Shown here: positions 40,148 through 47,600 of the stretch, one piece after another | Position numbering within the stretch: the first letter of the stretch is position 1 | Layout of the letters: each line of letters begins with the position of its first letter | From: Azospirillum rugosum | Lineage (GTDB): Bacteria > Pseudomonadota > Alphaproteobacteria > Azospirillales > Azospirillaceae | DNA length: 64,000 nt | Direction of reading: 5' to 3' | NCBI RefSeq assembly: GCF_017876155.1 | Contig: NZ_JAGINP010000014.1 | Location: 1-64,000, forward strand | Notes under the pieces: model-generated | The model's database searches: none | Told to the model about the DNA's origin: nothing | Seen by the model: only the letters and a program-made list of their open reading frames with translations | Translations under genes and position numbers: made by a program

Positions 40148-40455
40148 CCCAATGCTCTTAAGTGTGAGGCCCAACACTGTCACTTGCCGCGTGCGTCCGT
40201 TTCCTTGCGTCTGGGCTCGCATGGGGTGCCTCGCGTCCGGTGGGAGGGGCCGGAAAGGGTCAGTGTCGGGATGTGGGCGGTCGGGTGCCGTCGGTCAACG
40301 CCGCCTGCCGCCCCTGGGTCCCTCCGCTACCCGTTTTCGTCACAGTCTCAACAAAGAAGTCCATGCGTGAAATTAACGAATTGTCGCTAGACACTGATTC
40401 TTCTCGAATTTACCATTGCGCCAAACAACAAGTATTAGCCTTTGGCGGTGGCATC
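40148..40455. other. Divergent control region, lipoprotein and carboxypeptidase genes
   Basis: A 308-bp interval. The A+T-rich part at about 40360-40450 is the likely promoter area for the carboxypeptidase gene, but no convincing -35/-10 pair stands out. Nothing else was recognised. Confidence 0.35.
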
Positions 40456-41832
40456 ATGAGCGTAACGGGCAGCGCCGTTCGAACCCGACTCTTCCCGTTC
40501 GCTTGGCGCGCGCGGCGGGATGCCGGTGAAGGGCGCCCGGAGTCTTCCAAGGGGGAGTCTTCGAAAGGGGTAGGCCGGGCGGCCGGGTCGGTCGCGCGCG
40601 GTCTGCTGGCCGCCCTGGCGCTGTCGGGTGCCATGCTCGCCTCCCTGCCGGCGCTGGCGGCGAAGTACGCGGCGATCGTCGTGGACGCGCGGACCGGCGA
40701 GGTCCTGCACGAGGAGAACGCCGACACCATCACCCACCCGGCGTCGCTCACCAAGATGATGACGCTGTACCTGACCTTCGACGCGCTGGACGAAGGGCGG
40801 TTGACGCTGGACCAGGCGCTGCCCGTGTCGGCCTGGGCGGAGGCGCAGTCGCCGACCAAGCTCGGCCTGCGCGCCGGCCAGTCGCTGCGGGTGGAGCAGG
40901 CGATCCTGGGCCTCGTCACCAAGTCGGCCAACGACGCCGCCGTCGTGCTGGCGGAGGCGCTGGGCGGCAGCGAAGCGAAGTTCGCCGAGATGATGACCCG
41001 CAAGGCGCGGGAGCTGGGCATGCGCAGCACCGTCTTCCGCAACGCCAACGGCCTGCCCAACATGGAGCAGGTGACCACCGCGCGCGATTTCTCGCTGCTG
41101 TCGCGGGCCCTGCTGTCCGACCATTCCAAATATTACCCGTATTTCAGCCGCCGCAACTTCGTCTATGGCGGACGGTCCTTGCACAACCACAACCGCCTGA
41201 TGCTCCGCTACGAGGGCATGGACGGCATCAAGACCGGCTACACGGTCGCCTCGGGCTTCAACCTCGCGGCGTCCGCCGTGCGGGACGGCCGGCGGCTGGT
41301 GGCGGTGGTCCTGGGCGGCAAGTCGGCGGCGTCGCGCGACATCCGCATGGCGGCGCTGCTCGACAAGGCTTTCGGCAAGCCCAGCCGCGACGCCGACATC
41401 CCGGTCGCCTCCGCCAGCGACGACGAGGACGACACCCCGGCGGCCAAGCCTGTGGCGAAGGCCCCGGCCGTGAAGGCAAAGGCGCCGCCCAAGGCCCCGT
41501 CGAAGGTGGAGCTTGCCTCCGCCGCCTCCACGGGCGCCGCTGCCCGGCCGCGCGCCGCTGCCAAGGACGATGATGACGCGGACTGGGGCGTCCAGGTCGG
41601 CGCCTTCTCCACCCGCGACGCCGGCGCCCGGGCGCTGACCCAGGCGACCAAGCAGGCGCCCTTCCTGCTGCGCAACGCCAAGCGCAACATCACCGAGGCG
41701 AAGTCCGGCCAGACCAAGGTCTTCCGCGCCCGCATGACCGGCCTGGACGAGGCGACCGCCCGCAAGGTCTGCGCCGAGCTGGTCAAGCACGGCCAGCGCT
41801 GCGTCACCGTGTCGGGCAACGAGAAGCTGTAA
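40456..41832 (+). CDS. D-alanyl-D-alanine carboxypeptidase with SPOR domain
   Basis: A 458-aa penicillin-binding protein of the DacA/PBP5 family (peptidase S11), trimming the terminal D-Ala from peptidoglycan stem peptides. The active-site motifs are all there: ASLTKM (SxxK), KSANDA (SxN) and IKTGYT (KTG). The N-terminus is basic for about 45 residues, including a duplicated ESSKG, before the signal anchor GLLAALALSGAMLASLPALA. An Ala/Pro/Lys linker follows the catalytic domain, and a C-terminal SPOR domain (WGVQVGAFSTRDAG, residues about 380-455) should bind septal glycan. ATG 40456 gives the shortest N-terminus consistent with the signal. A terminator follows. Confidence 0.95.
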   Translation: MSVTGSAVRTRLFPFAWRARRDAGEGRPESSKGESSKGVGRAAGSVARGLLAALALSGAMLASLPALAAKYAAIVVDARTGEVLHEENADTITHPASLTKMMTLYLTFDALDEGRLTLDQALPVSAWAEAQSPTKLGLRAGQSLRVEQAILGLVTKSANDAAVVLAEALGGSEAKFAEMMTRKARELGMRSTVFRNANGLPNMEQVTTARDFSLLSRALLSDHSKYYPYFSRRNFVYGGRSLHNHNRLMLRYEGMDGIKTGYTVASGFNLAASAVRDGRRLVAVVLGGKSAASRDIRMAALLDKAFGKPSRDADIPVASASDDEDDTPAAKPVAKAPAVKAKAPPKAPSKVELASAASTGAAARPRAAAKDDDDADWGVQVGAFSTRDAGARALTQATKQAPFLLRNAKRNITEAKSGQTKVFRARMTGLDEATARKVCAELVKHGQRCVTVSGNEKL

Positions 41833-41854
41833 GGACGGCCACGCTCCGGACAGG

Positions 41855-41886
41855 CAAAAGGCGCGGCCGGGGCCGCGCCTTTTTCG
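41855..41886. terminator. Terminator after the carboxypeptidase gene
   Basis: AGGCGCGGCC/GGCCGCGCCT stem (41859-41880) with a short loop, then TTTTCG on the plus strand. The left flank CAAAA makes it usable for the convergent tupA transcript as well. Confidence 0.88.
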
Positions 41887-41908
41887 TTTCGGCGGTGCCC
41901 TGAGTCCG

Positions 41909-42775
41909 TCAGGCGCCGGGATCGGTGGCGTTGGGGAAGAACAGCGACTGGCCGTCGATGGTGTAGTCGGCGATCGCCTTCTGGCCCTCGCCGGAGACCA
42001 GCCAGTCGACGAAGGCCTGCCCGTCGGCCGCCTTGATGTGCGAGAACTTGGCCGGGTTCACCAGCATCACGCCATACTGGTTGAACAGGCGCCTGTCGCC
42101 CTCCACCACGATCTCCAGGTCGCCGGGATTCTTGAAGCTGAGCCAGGTGCCGCGGTCGGCCAGCGCGTAGCCGCCGACGGCCGCGGCGGTGTTCAGCGCG
42201 GCGCCCATGCCCTGGCCGATGGAGCGGTACCAGCCATCACCGGAGGCCGGATCGACGCCGGCGTTCTTCCACAGCGCCTGCTCGGCCTTGTGGGTGCCGC
42301 TGTCGTCGCCGCGGGAGACGAAGGGCGCCTTGGCCGTCGCGATGGCCTTCAGCGCGCCGGCCACGTCCTTGCTGCCCTTGACGTGGGCGGGGTCGGCCTT
42401 CGGCCCGACGATCACGAAGTCGTTGTACATCACCGGCTTGCGTTCGGTGCTGAAGCCCTCCGCGACGAACTTCTCCTCCGACGGCTTGTGGTGGACGAAC
42501 AGCACGTCGGCGTCGCCGCGCTTGGCGAGGTCGATCGCCTGGCCGGTGCCCTTGGCGACCACGCGCACCTCGATTCCCGTCTTCTGCGTAAATTTCGGCA
42601 GGATGGCCTTGAACAGGCCCGAATCCTCGGTCGAGGTGGTGGAGGCCACCGTGATGAACCGGTCGTCGGCGGCCTTCGACGGCTGCGCCAGACCCAGCAC
42701 CACGGTCCCCAGCATCACGGCCCCCAGCATTGCGGCTGTGGCGGCGCAACCCAGCACGAACGAACGGCGCAGCAT
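41909..42775 (-). CDS. tupA: Tungstate ABC transporter, substrate-binding protein
   Basis: A 288-aa periplasmic binding protein. The signal peptide (residues 1-36) ends near SKAADD. The TupA family marks are VASTTSTEDSGLF near the start of the mature protein and VMYNDFVIVGP in the second domain; the first contains the Thr/Ser residues that bind the oxyanion. It captures tungstate (possibly molybdate), the metal needed by formate dehydrogenases of the kind encoded downstream. It is cotranscribed after tupB, which lies 112 bp upstream. No ATPase gene (tupC) is present nearby. Confidence 0.93.
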   Translation of the reverse strand: MLRRSFVLGCAATAAMLGAVMLGTVVLGLAQPSKAADDRFITVASTTSTEDSGLFKAILPKFTQKTGIEVRVVAKGTGQAIDLAKRGDADVLFVHHKPSEEKFVAEGFSTERKPVMYNDFVIVGPKADPAHVKGSKDVAGALKAIATAKAPFVSRGDDSGTHKAEQALWKNAGVDPASGDGWYRSIGQGMGAALNTAAAVGGYALADRGTWLSFKNPGDLEIVVEGDRRLFNQYGVMLVNPAKFSHIKAADGQAFVDWLVSGEGQKAIADYTIDGQSLFFPNATDPGA

Positions 42776-42887
42776 CGGAAATTCCCTCTCCTCGTTCCCA
42801 CCCGCCTTGGTGCGGGCTGTGCCGGAACTATGCGGAAATTCCTGAAGGCTTGCAAATTTTACGGAGTCGGACTTTCGGAGGATGGAA

Positions 42888-43583
42888 TCAGGCTCGCCGC
42901 GCGTCGCGCACCAGCGCCGCGGCGAGGTTCACCGTCAGCGACAGCGCCATCAGGATGATGCCGAGGCCGAGCGCCAGCGGCAGGTCGCCCTTGCTGGTCT
43001 CCAGCGCGATGGCGGTGGTCATGACGCGGGTGACGCGGTCGATGTTGCCGCCGACGATCATCACCGCCCCGACCTCCGCCGAGGCGCGGCCGAAGCCGGC
43101 CAGCACGGTGGTCAGCAGGCTCCAGCGGGCCTCCGACAGCAGGGTGGCGAGGATGGTCAGCGGGCCGGCGCCCATGACGCGCAGCAGGTCCTCGTACTCC
43201 ACCAGCAGATCCTCGGCCACCTGGCGGGTCAGCGCGGCGATGATGGGGACGATCAGCACGGTCTGCGCCACGATCATGGCGGCCGGGGTGAACAGCAGGC
43301 CCAGCACGCCCAGCGGGCCGGAGCGCGACAGGATCAGGTAGACGATCAGCCCGATGACCACCGGCGGCAGGCCCATCGCGGTGTTCAGCAGCAGCGTCAC
43401 CGCCCGCCGGCCGGGAAAGCGGAAGGCCGCGACCGCCGCCCCAAGCGGCAGGCCGATCAGCGCCGACAGGGCGACGGCGGTCAGGCTGACCCGCAGGGAC
43501 AGGCCGACGATCCGCACCAGGTCGGGGTCGCAGGTGGTGATCAGGCTAAAGGCGGTGGCGAAGGCCGCCCCGAACTCATGCAT
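42888..43583 (-). CDS. tupB: Tungstate ABC transporter, permease
   Basis: A 231-aa integral membrane protein with about five or six hydrophobic segments (from VGLSLRVSLTAVALSALIG to LGLGIILMALSLTVNLAAAL). The cytoplasmic EAA-like loop, DLLRVMGAGPLTILATLLSE, couples to an ATPase. It fits the TupB group of oxyanion permeases. In the usual tupABC order the ATPase gene follows, but here tupA comes next and then the carboxypeptidase gene, so the ATPase must be elsewhere or be shared. It is divergent from fdhD with 74 bp between, so both promoters lie in that space. Confidence 0.9.
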   Translation of the reverse strand: MHEFGAAFATAFSLITTCDPDLVRIVGLSLRVSLTAVALSALIGLPLGAAVAAFRFPGRRAVTLLLNTAMGLPPVVIGLIVYLILSRSGPLGVLGLLFTPAAMIVAQTVLIVPIIAALTRQVAEDLLVEYEDLLRVMGAGPLTILATLLSEARWSLLTTVLAGFGRASAEVGAVMIVGGNIDRVTRVMTTAIALETSKGDLPLALGLGIILMALSLTVNLAAALVRDARRA

Positions 43584-43657
43584 GCTGTATTTCCATCTGG
43601 CGGGAGTTGACCATCCCCCGCTTGCCCCGGCGGCCGATCTTCCCCACTCTTTCGATC

Positions 43658-44539
43658 ATGGACCTCACGGAATTCACCATAAAGCCGGATCCGGCGAATC
43701 CCAAGCTGACCGAGCGCGTCTCCGGCCTGGACCAGGACGGGCGGCCGGTCGAGGCGTCCGTCACCGTCGAACGGCCGCTGACCCTGTACCTGAACGGGCA
43801 GGAGATCGTCACCATGATGACGATCGGCGACTATCCGGAGTATCTGGCGGTCGGCTACCTGCTCAACCAGAACATGCTGAAGCGGGACGACCGGATCACC
43901 GGCATCGACTACGACGAGGAGATCGACACCGTCGTCGTCCGGACGGAGCGCGCCACCAACTACGAGGAAAAGCTCAAGAAGAAGACGCTGACCTCCGGCT
44001 GCGCCCAGGGCACCGCCTTCGGCGACGTGATGGAGACCTTCGAGTCGGTGTCGCTGAACCCCGACGCCCGGCTGAGGACGTCCTGGATCTACGCGCTGTC
44101 AAAAAAGATCAACCTGACCCCCAGCCTCTACCTGGAGGCCGGCGCCATCCACGGCTGCGTGCTGTGCCAGGAAGACCGGCCGCTGATCTACATGGAGGAC
44201 GTCGGCCGCCACAACGCGGTGGACAAGGTCGCCGGCTACATGCACCTGCATGGGGTGGCGCCGCAGGACAAGATCTTCTACACCACCGGGCGCCTGACCT
44301 CGGAGATGGTGATCAAGACCGTGCAGATGGGCATCCCGATCCTGCTCTCCCGCTCCGGCTTCACGGCCTGGGGGGTGGAGCTTGGCCGGAAGGCCAACCT
44401 GACCATGGTCGGCCGGGCCAAGGGCAAGCGCTTCCTAGCGCTGGCCGGCACCGACCGGCTGATGTTCGACGCCGACCCGGCCTCCGTCTCCGACGAAGGC
44501 GGGCGCCACCAACGCAAGGGGAGCCGGGATGAGGACTGA
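43658..44539 (+). CDS. fdhD: Formate dehydrogenase accessory sulfurtransferase FdhD
   Basis: A 293-aa protein that passes sulfur from IscS to the molybdenum or tungsten cofactor before its insertion in FdhA. Family features are RPLTLYLNGQEIVTMM, MEDVGRHNAVDKVAG, YTTGRLTSEMV and ILLSRSGFTAWGVELG. The sulfur-carrying CxxC loop reads SGCAQGTAFG, so Cys115 is kept but the second position is Gly118; the E. coli protein has CGVC. Another pair, HGCVLC, follows later. ATG 43658 (MDLTEFTIKP) is chosen; a TTG at 43607 would add 17 residues. mobA overlaps its end by 11 bp. Confidence 0.93.
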   Translation: MDLTEFTIKPDPANPKLTERVSGLDQDGRPVEASVTVERPLTLYLNGQEIVTMMTIGDYPEYLAVGYLLNQNMLKRDDRITGIDYDEEIDTVVVRTERATNYEEKLKKKTLTSGCAQGTAFGDVMETFESVSLNPDARLRTSWIYALSKKINLTPSLYLEAGAIHGCVLCQEDRPLIYMEDVGRHNAVDKVAGYMHLHGVAPQDKIFYTTGRLTSEMVIKTVQMGIPILLSRSGFTAWGVELGRKANLTMVGRAKGKRFLALAGTDRLMFDADPASVSDEGGRHQRKGSRDED

Positions 44540-45155
44540 AGCGGTCGCCGGCGTCCTGCTGGCCGGCGGGCTGTCGCGGCGCATGGGCGGCGGGGACAAG
44601 AGCCTGCGCACGCTCGGCGGGCGCACGATCCTGGAGCGCATCATCGCCACGGCGCGCCCGCAGGTCGGGCCGCTGGTGCTGAACGCCAACGGCGACCCGG
44701 CACGATTCGCGCCCTATGGGCTGCCGGTCGCGGCGGATGTGGTGGAGGGGTTCGCGGGGCCACTGGCCGGCGTGCTGACCGGGCTGGAGTGGGCGCGGGC
44801 GAACGCGCCCGGCTGCGCCTGGGTGGCGAGCTTCGCGACCGACGCGCCCTTCATCCCCGGCGACCTCGTCGCCCGGCTGGTCGCCGCGGTGGAGCGGGAT
44901 GGCGCCGACCTCGCCTGCGCGCAGTCGGGCGGGCAGGAGCATCCGGTCTTCGGGCTGTGGCCGGTGCGGCTCGCCGACGACCTCCGCCGCGCCATGGTGG
45001 AGGAGGACATGCGCAAGGTCGACGCCTGGACCGGGCGCTACAATCTCGCCATCGCCGACTTCGCGACCGACCCGGTCGACCCCTTCTTCAACACCAACCG
45101 CCCCGCGGATCTTGAAGAGGCGGAGCGGCTGCTGGCGGCCGGATTGGTTGCCTGA
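44529..45155 (+). CDS. mobA: Molybdenum cofactor guanylyltransferase MobA
   Basis: A 208-aa GTP:Mo-molybdopterin guanylyltransferase making the bis-MGD cofactor required by FdhA. The N-terminus has LAGGLSRRMGGGDKSL (the G-rich loop with catalytic Lys24). FATDAPFIP holds the Mg-binding aspartate, and FFNTNRPADL near the end is the usual NTP-D-like motif. It starts inside fdhD (11-bp overlap, shifted frame), so the two are cotranslated. Its position beside tup, fdhD and the fdh genes ties it to formate dehydrogenase maturation. Confidence 0.95.
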   Translation: MRTEAVAGVLLAGGLSRRMGGGDKSLRTLGGRTILERIIATARPQVGPLVLNANGDPARFAPYGLPVAADVVEGFAGPLAGVLTGLEWARANAPGCAWVASFATDAPFIPGDLVARLVAAVERDGADLACAQSGGQEHPVFGLWPVRLADDLRRAMVEEDMRKVDAWTGRYNLAIADFATDPVDPFFNTNRPADLEEAERLLAAGLVA

Positions 45156-45201
45156 TCGATATCGCTTGTGGTTCAAGGTCGTTCCGACTGAGGAAGGGCT
45201 G

Positions 45202-45708
45202 ATGAGCGACGCGCTGAACCGAATCGAGACGATGCCGCTGGGCATCGTGCTGGAACGCCGCAAGAGCGCCAGCCCCTGGGCGGAGTGGGCGTGGCACCCC
45301 GTGTCCGTCATCCCCGGCGCCCCGCCTGTGGAGGGCGCGTGGCGCCTGCTGCGCGAGGGGGAGGGCTGGGCGCAGTTCCACGCCGCGACCCTGCCGCTGG
45401 AGCTGTTCCGCACGGACACCGAAGGCTACAAGCTGAACCTGTCGCAGGAGCCGCCGCGCCTCTGGGTCGTGCTGCGCGCGCATGATGGCCTTGGTGAGAG
45501 CGGCGAGCCGGGCGTGGTCGTGCCCTTCGTCGTGACGGCGTCGGCCCACGAATGCGAAGGCTATCAGGTGAGCGGGTCGGAGATCGTCGAGACGGTGCCG
45601 ATGCCCGACGAGGTCATCGCGCTGGTGCGCGACTTCACCGAGCAGCATCATGTGGACATCCCCTTCGTGAAGCGCGAGCGCAAGCGGCATTTCCCGAAGG
45701 GGGAGTGA
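45202..45708 (+). CDS. DUF3305 family protein
   Basis: A 168-aa cytoplasmic protein. RIETMPLGIVLERRKSASPWAEWAWHPVSV at the start is the family mark (VxxERRxxxxPWxxxxWxPV). The end is basic (KRERKRHFPKGE). DUF3305 and DUF3306 genes are regularly found next to formate dehydrogenase genes, and their biochemical role is unknown. GAGGAAGGG precedes the ATG. The next gene, DUF3306, lies beyond a family A repeat of 123 bp that must have been inserted into this gene row. Confidence 0.85.
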   Translation: MSDALNRIETMPLGIVLERRKSASPWAEWAWHPVSVIPGAPPVEGAWRLLREGEGWAQFHAATLPLELFRTDTEGYKLNLSQEPPRLWVVLRAHDGLGESGEPGVVVPFVVTASAHECEGYQVSGSEIVETVPMPDEVIALVRDFTEQHHVDIPFVKRERKRHFPKGE

Positions 45709-45718
45709 GATTGGAGAA

Positions 45719-45841
45719 GTGGTTGCGCTGGGCCCCCACCCAACCCTCCCCCACCTTCGGCGGGGGAGGGCTTTCAGCGACGCGGGGCGGAGTTCCCTCC
45801 CCCGTCGAAGATGGGGGAGGGATAGGGTGGGGGCCCAACGC
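45719..45841. repeat. Intergenic palindromic repeat, family A copy 3
   Basis: Ends GTGGTTGCGCTGGGCCCCC (45719-45737) and GGGGGCCCAACGC (45829-45841), with CCCTCCCCC/GGGGGAGGG blocks inside. The centre shares GCGGAGTTCCCTCCC with copy 1 at 21-149. It separates DUF3305 from DUF3306, which are otherwise expected to be neighbours in one operon. Confidence 0.83.
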
Positions 45842-45862
45842 TTGGCGCCTGGGTGCACAGAG

Positions 45863-46420
45863 ATGACCGACGAACCTTTCCTCTCCCGCTGGTCGCGCCT
45901 GAAGCGGCAGTCGGCGGAGCCCGTTCCGGAACCGGTGGCCGAGGAGCTGCCCGCGCAGCTCCCGGAGCCCGTGCCGGAAGAGAACGCCGAGGCGACGGCC
46001 GAGGCCGCCGACGCCGACGATCCGCTCAAGGACTTGCCGCCGGTCGAGGAACTGACGCGCGAGTCCGACTACACGCCCTTCCTGCGTGCGGAGGTGCCGG
46101 AGGACCTGCACCGGCAGGCGTTGCGCAAGCTGTGGGCCTCCGACCCGGTCTTCGCCAACGATGACGGGCTGAAGGACTACGCCGACGACTACGCCAGCCT
46201 GTTCACGGGGAACAGCCCGGTGAAGACGCTCTACCGCGTCGGCAAGGGCTTCCTCGATGCGGCGGAGGGGGCGGCGGAGGAGGCGGCAGAGCGGGCGGAA
46301 ATGGACAAGGCGGCCACCGCCGGCGCCGAAGACCCGGCCGCCGCGCCGCAAGTAAAGGACGAACAGCCAACCGTTGGTGGGGCGGCCGATTACGGCGGCG
46401 ATGTGTCGAAATCATCATAA
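45863..46420 (+). CDS. DUF3306 family protein
   Basis: A 185-aa acidic protein. The start MTDEPFLSRWSRLKRQS (FLxRWSRRK type) and the middle block FLRAEVPEDLHRQALRKLW / NDDGLKDYADDY are typical of DUF3306. Between and after them the sequence is Ala/Glu/Pro-rich and probably unstructured. It is associated with formate dehydrogenase loci; the function is unknown. In many such loci a large 4Fe-4S ferredoxin-like gene sits beside it, but none is found here. The next gene starts 273 bp later behind its own promoter. Confidence 0.82.
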   Translation: MTDEPFLSRWSRLKRQSAEPVPEPVAEELPAQLPEPVPEENAEATAEAADADDPLKDLPPVEELTRESDYTPFLRAEVPEDLHRQALRKLWASDPVFANDDGLKDYADDYASLFTGNSPVKTLYRVGKGFLDAAEGAAEEAAERAEMDKAATAGAEDPAAAPQVKDEQPTVGGAADYGGDVSKSS

Positions 46421-46446
46421 CGCTTTGGCATATTAGTCTTTACTCA

Positions 46447-46499
46447 CAGACATGTGCATGTCTGCGTTTGTTGACAAATGCCGCGATTCCGCTTTTAAA
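46447..46499 (+). promoter_or_regulatory. Promoter and upstream palindrome for the fdh structural genes
   Basis: The perfect palindrome CAGACATG-TG-CATGTCTG (46447-46464) lies six bases upstream of TTGACA (46471-46476); after a 17-bp spacer comes TTTAAA (46494-46499). The palindrome sits around -45 to -60 relative to the predicted start, a usual activator position. About 190 nt of leader follow before torD, with no recognised riboswitch. Confidence 0.62.
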
Positions 46500-46693
46500 T
46501 AGCTCGAACCAAGCCGTTAAGCCGCTGTTTCGACGCAGCTTTTCGCGGGTGCAATAAAATTTGATGGTCGAGGGCGTCTTGGGCGCCGGCCTTTGACGTC
46601 GGGAAACCATTGCGGCGAGCCGAACCGGCCGCCGGGTTCGCGACGTACGGGGCTGGTGCCTCCCCGTATGCCGTGTTGGGAGGAAGGAACGCC

Positions 46694-47305
46694 GTGTCAT
46701 CGACCGGTGAACAGCATCCGTCGGCCCTGCCGCCGGAGGAGGAGCAGCGAGCCCAGGTCTATGCCCTGCTGGCGCGCCTGTTGGCGCAGCCGCCGGGTGC
46801 GGATCTGCTGGCCGCGCTGGCGTCCATGCAGGGCGATGCCAGCCCCTTCGGGCAGGCCGTCTCCCGGCTGGCCGAGGCTGCGCGCGCCACGGACGCGCGC
46901 GCGGTGGAGGAGGAATTCCTCGTCCTCTTCATCGGCGTTGGCGGCGGCGTGCTGTCGCCTTACGCCTCCTACTACCTGACCGGATTCCTGCACGAGAAGC
47001 CGCTGGCCGAGCTGCGCGACCATATGTCGCGCCTGGGCATCGCGCGCGCCGACGACGTGAAGGAACCGGAAGACCACGTGGCCGCCCTGGCCGAGATGAT
47101 GGCGGGCCTGATCACCGGCGCCTTCGGTGATCCCGCCGACCTCGGCGAGCAGCGGCGCTTTTTCGACCGCCATGTCGCCTCCTGGGCCGGACGCTTCTTC
47201 GCCGACCTGGAGGCGGCGCCTTCCGCCAGCTTCTACCAGGCGGTCGGCACGCTGGGCCGCCGCTTCCTGGAGGTCGAGGTCCAGGCGTTCGATATGGCGG
47301 CGTGA
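46694..47305 (+). CDS. TorD-family molybdoenzyme chaperone
   Basis: A 203-aa all-helical chaperone of the TorD/DmsD family that guards an apo-molybdoenzyme before cofactor insertion and Tat export. Matching blocks are QVYALLARLLAQPPGADLL, EEFLVLFIGVGGGVLSPYASYY (the E-x-x-x-L-F-x-G region) and EPEDHVAALAEMMAGLI. The start is GTG 46694: GGGAGGAAGG lies just before it and no ATG is placed as well. It should serve the Tat-exported FdhA and the small Tat protein that follow. It is the first structural gene behind the promoter at 46447-46499. Confidence 0.9.
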   Translation: MSSTGEQHPSALPPEEEQRAQVYALLARLLAQPPGADLLAALASMQGDASPFGQAVSRLAEAARATDARAVEEEFLVLFIGVGGGVLSPYASYYLTGFLHEKPLAELRDHMSRLGIARADDVKEPEDHVAALAEMMAGLITGAFGDPADLGEQRRFFDRHVASWAGRFFADLEAAPSASFYQAVGTLGRRFLEVEVQAFDMAA

Positions 47306-47355
47306 TTCGGATGCGAAACGATGAGATTGGGACGTTGCGGGGAAAGGGTGAAGCG

Positions 47356-47574
47356 ATGAAGGCGGACAAGAAGGCCGACATGAAGGACAAGGGCATTCTC
47401 GCGCGGCGTGACCTGTTCCGCGCCGCGGGGTTGGGCGTCGGTGCGCTGGGCGCCGTCGCCATCACCGCCGGGGCCGGTGCCGAGCCGGCGCAGGCCGCCG
47501 CCCCCGAGGGCACCTCCCAGGGCTACCGTGAGACCGACCATGTGCGGACGGTCTACGAATTGAGCCGCTTCTAA
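47356..47574 (+). CDS. Small Tat-signal protein of formate dehydrogenase loci
   Basis: A 72-aa protein, nearly half of it a twin-arginine signal: ARRDLFRAAGLGVGALGAV, cut near AQAAAP. The mature part of about 25 residues (GTSQGYRETDHVRTVYELSRF) matches the family of short Tat targets found between the chaperone and the catalytic subunit of formate dehydrogenase (often called FdhX or formate_TAT). ATG 47356 has GGAAAGGG upstream. The function is unknown; a structural or assembly part of the complex is the common suggestion. FdhA starts 26 bp after its stop. Confidence 0.85.
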   Translation: MKADKKADMKDKGILARRDLFRAAGLGVGALGAVAITAGAGAEPAQAAAPEGTSQGYRETDHVRTVYELSRF

Positions 47575-47600
47575 GCCGCTTTCAGGAAGGATCCGTCCCC

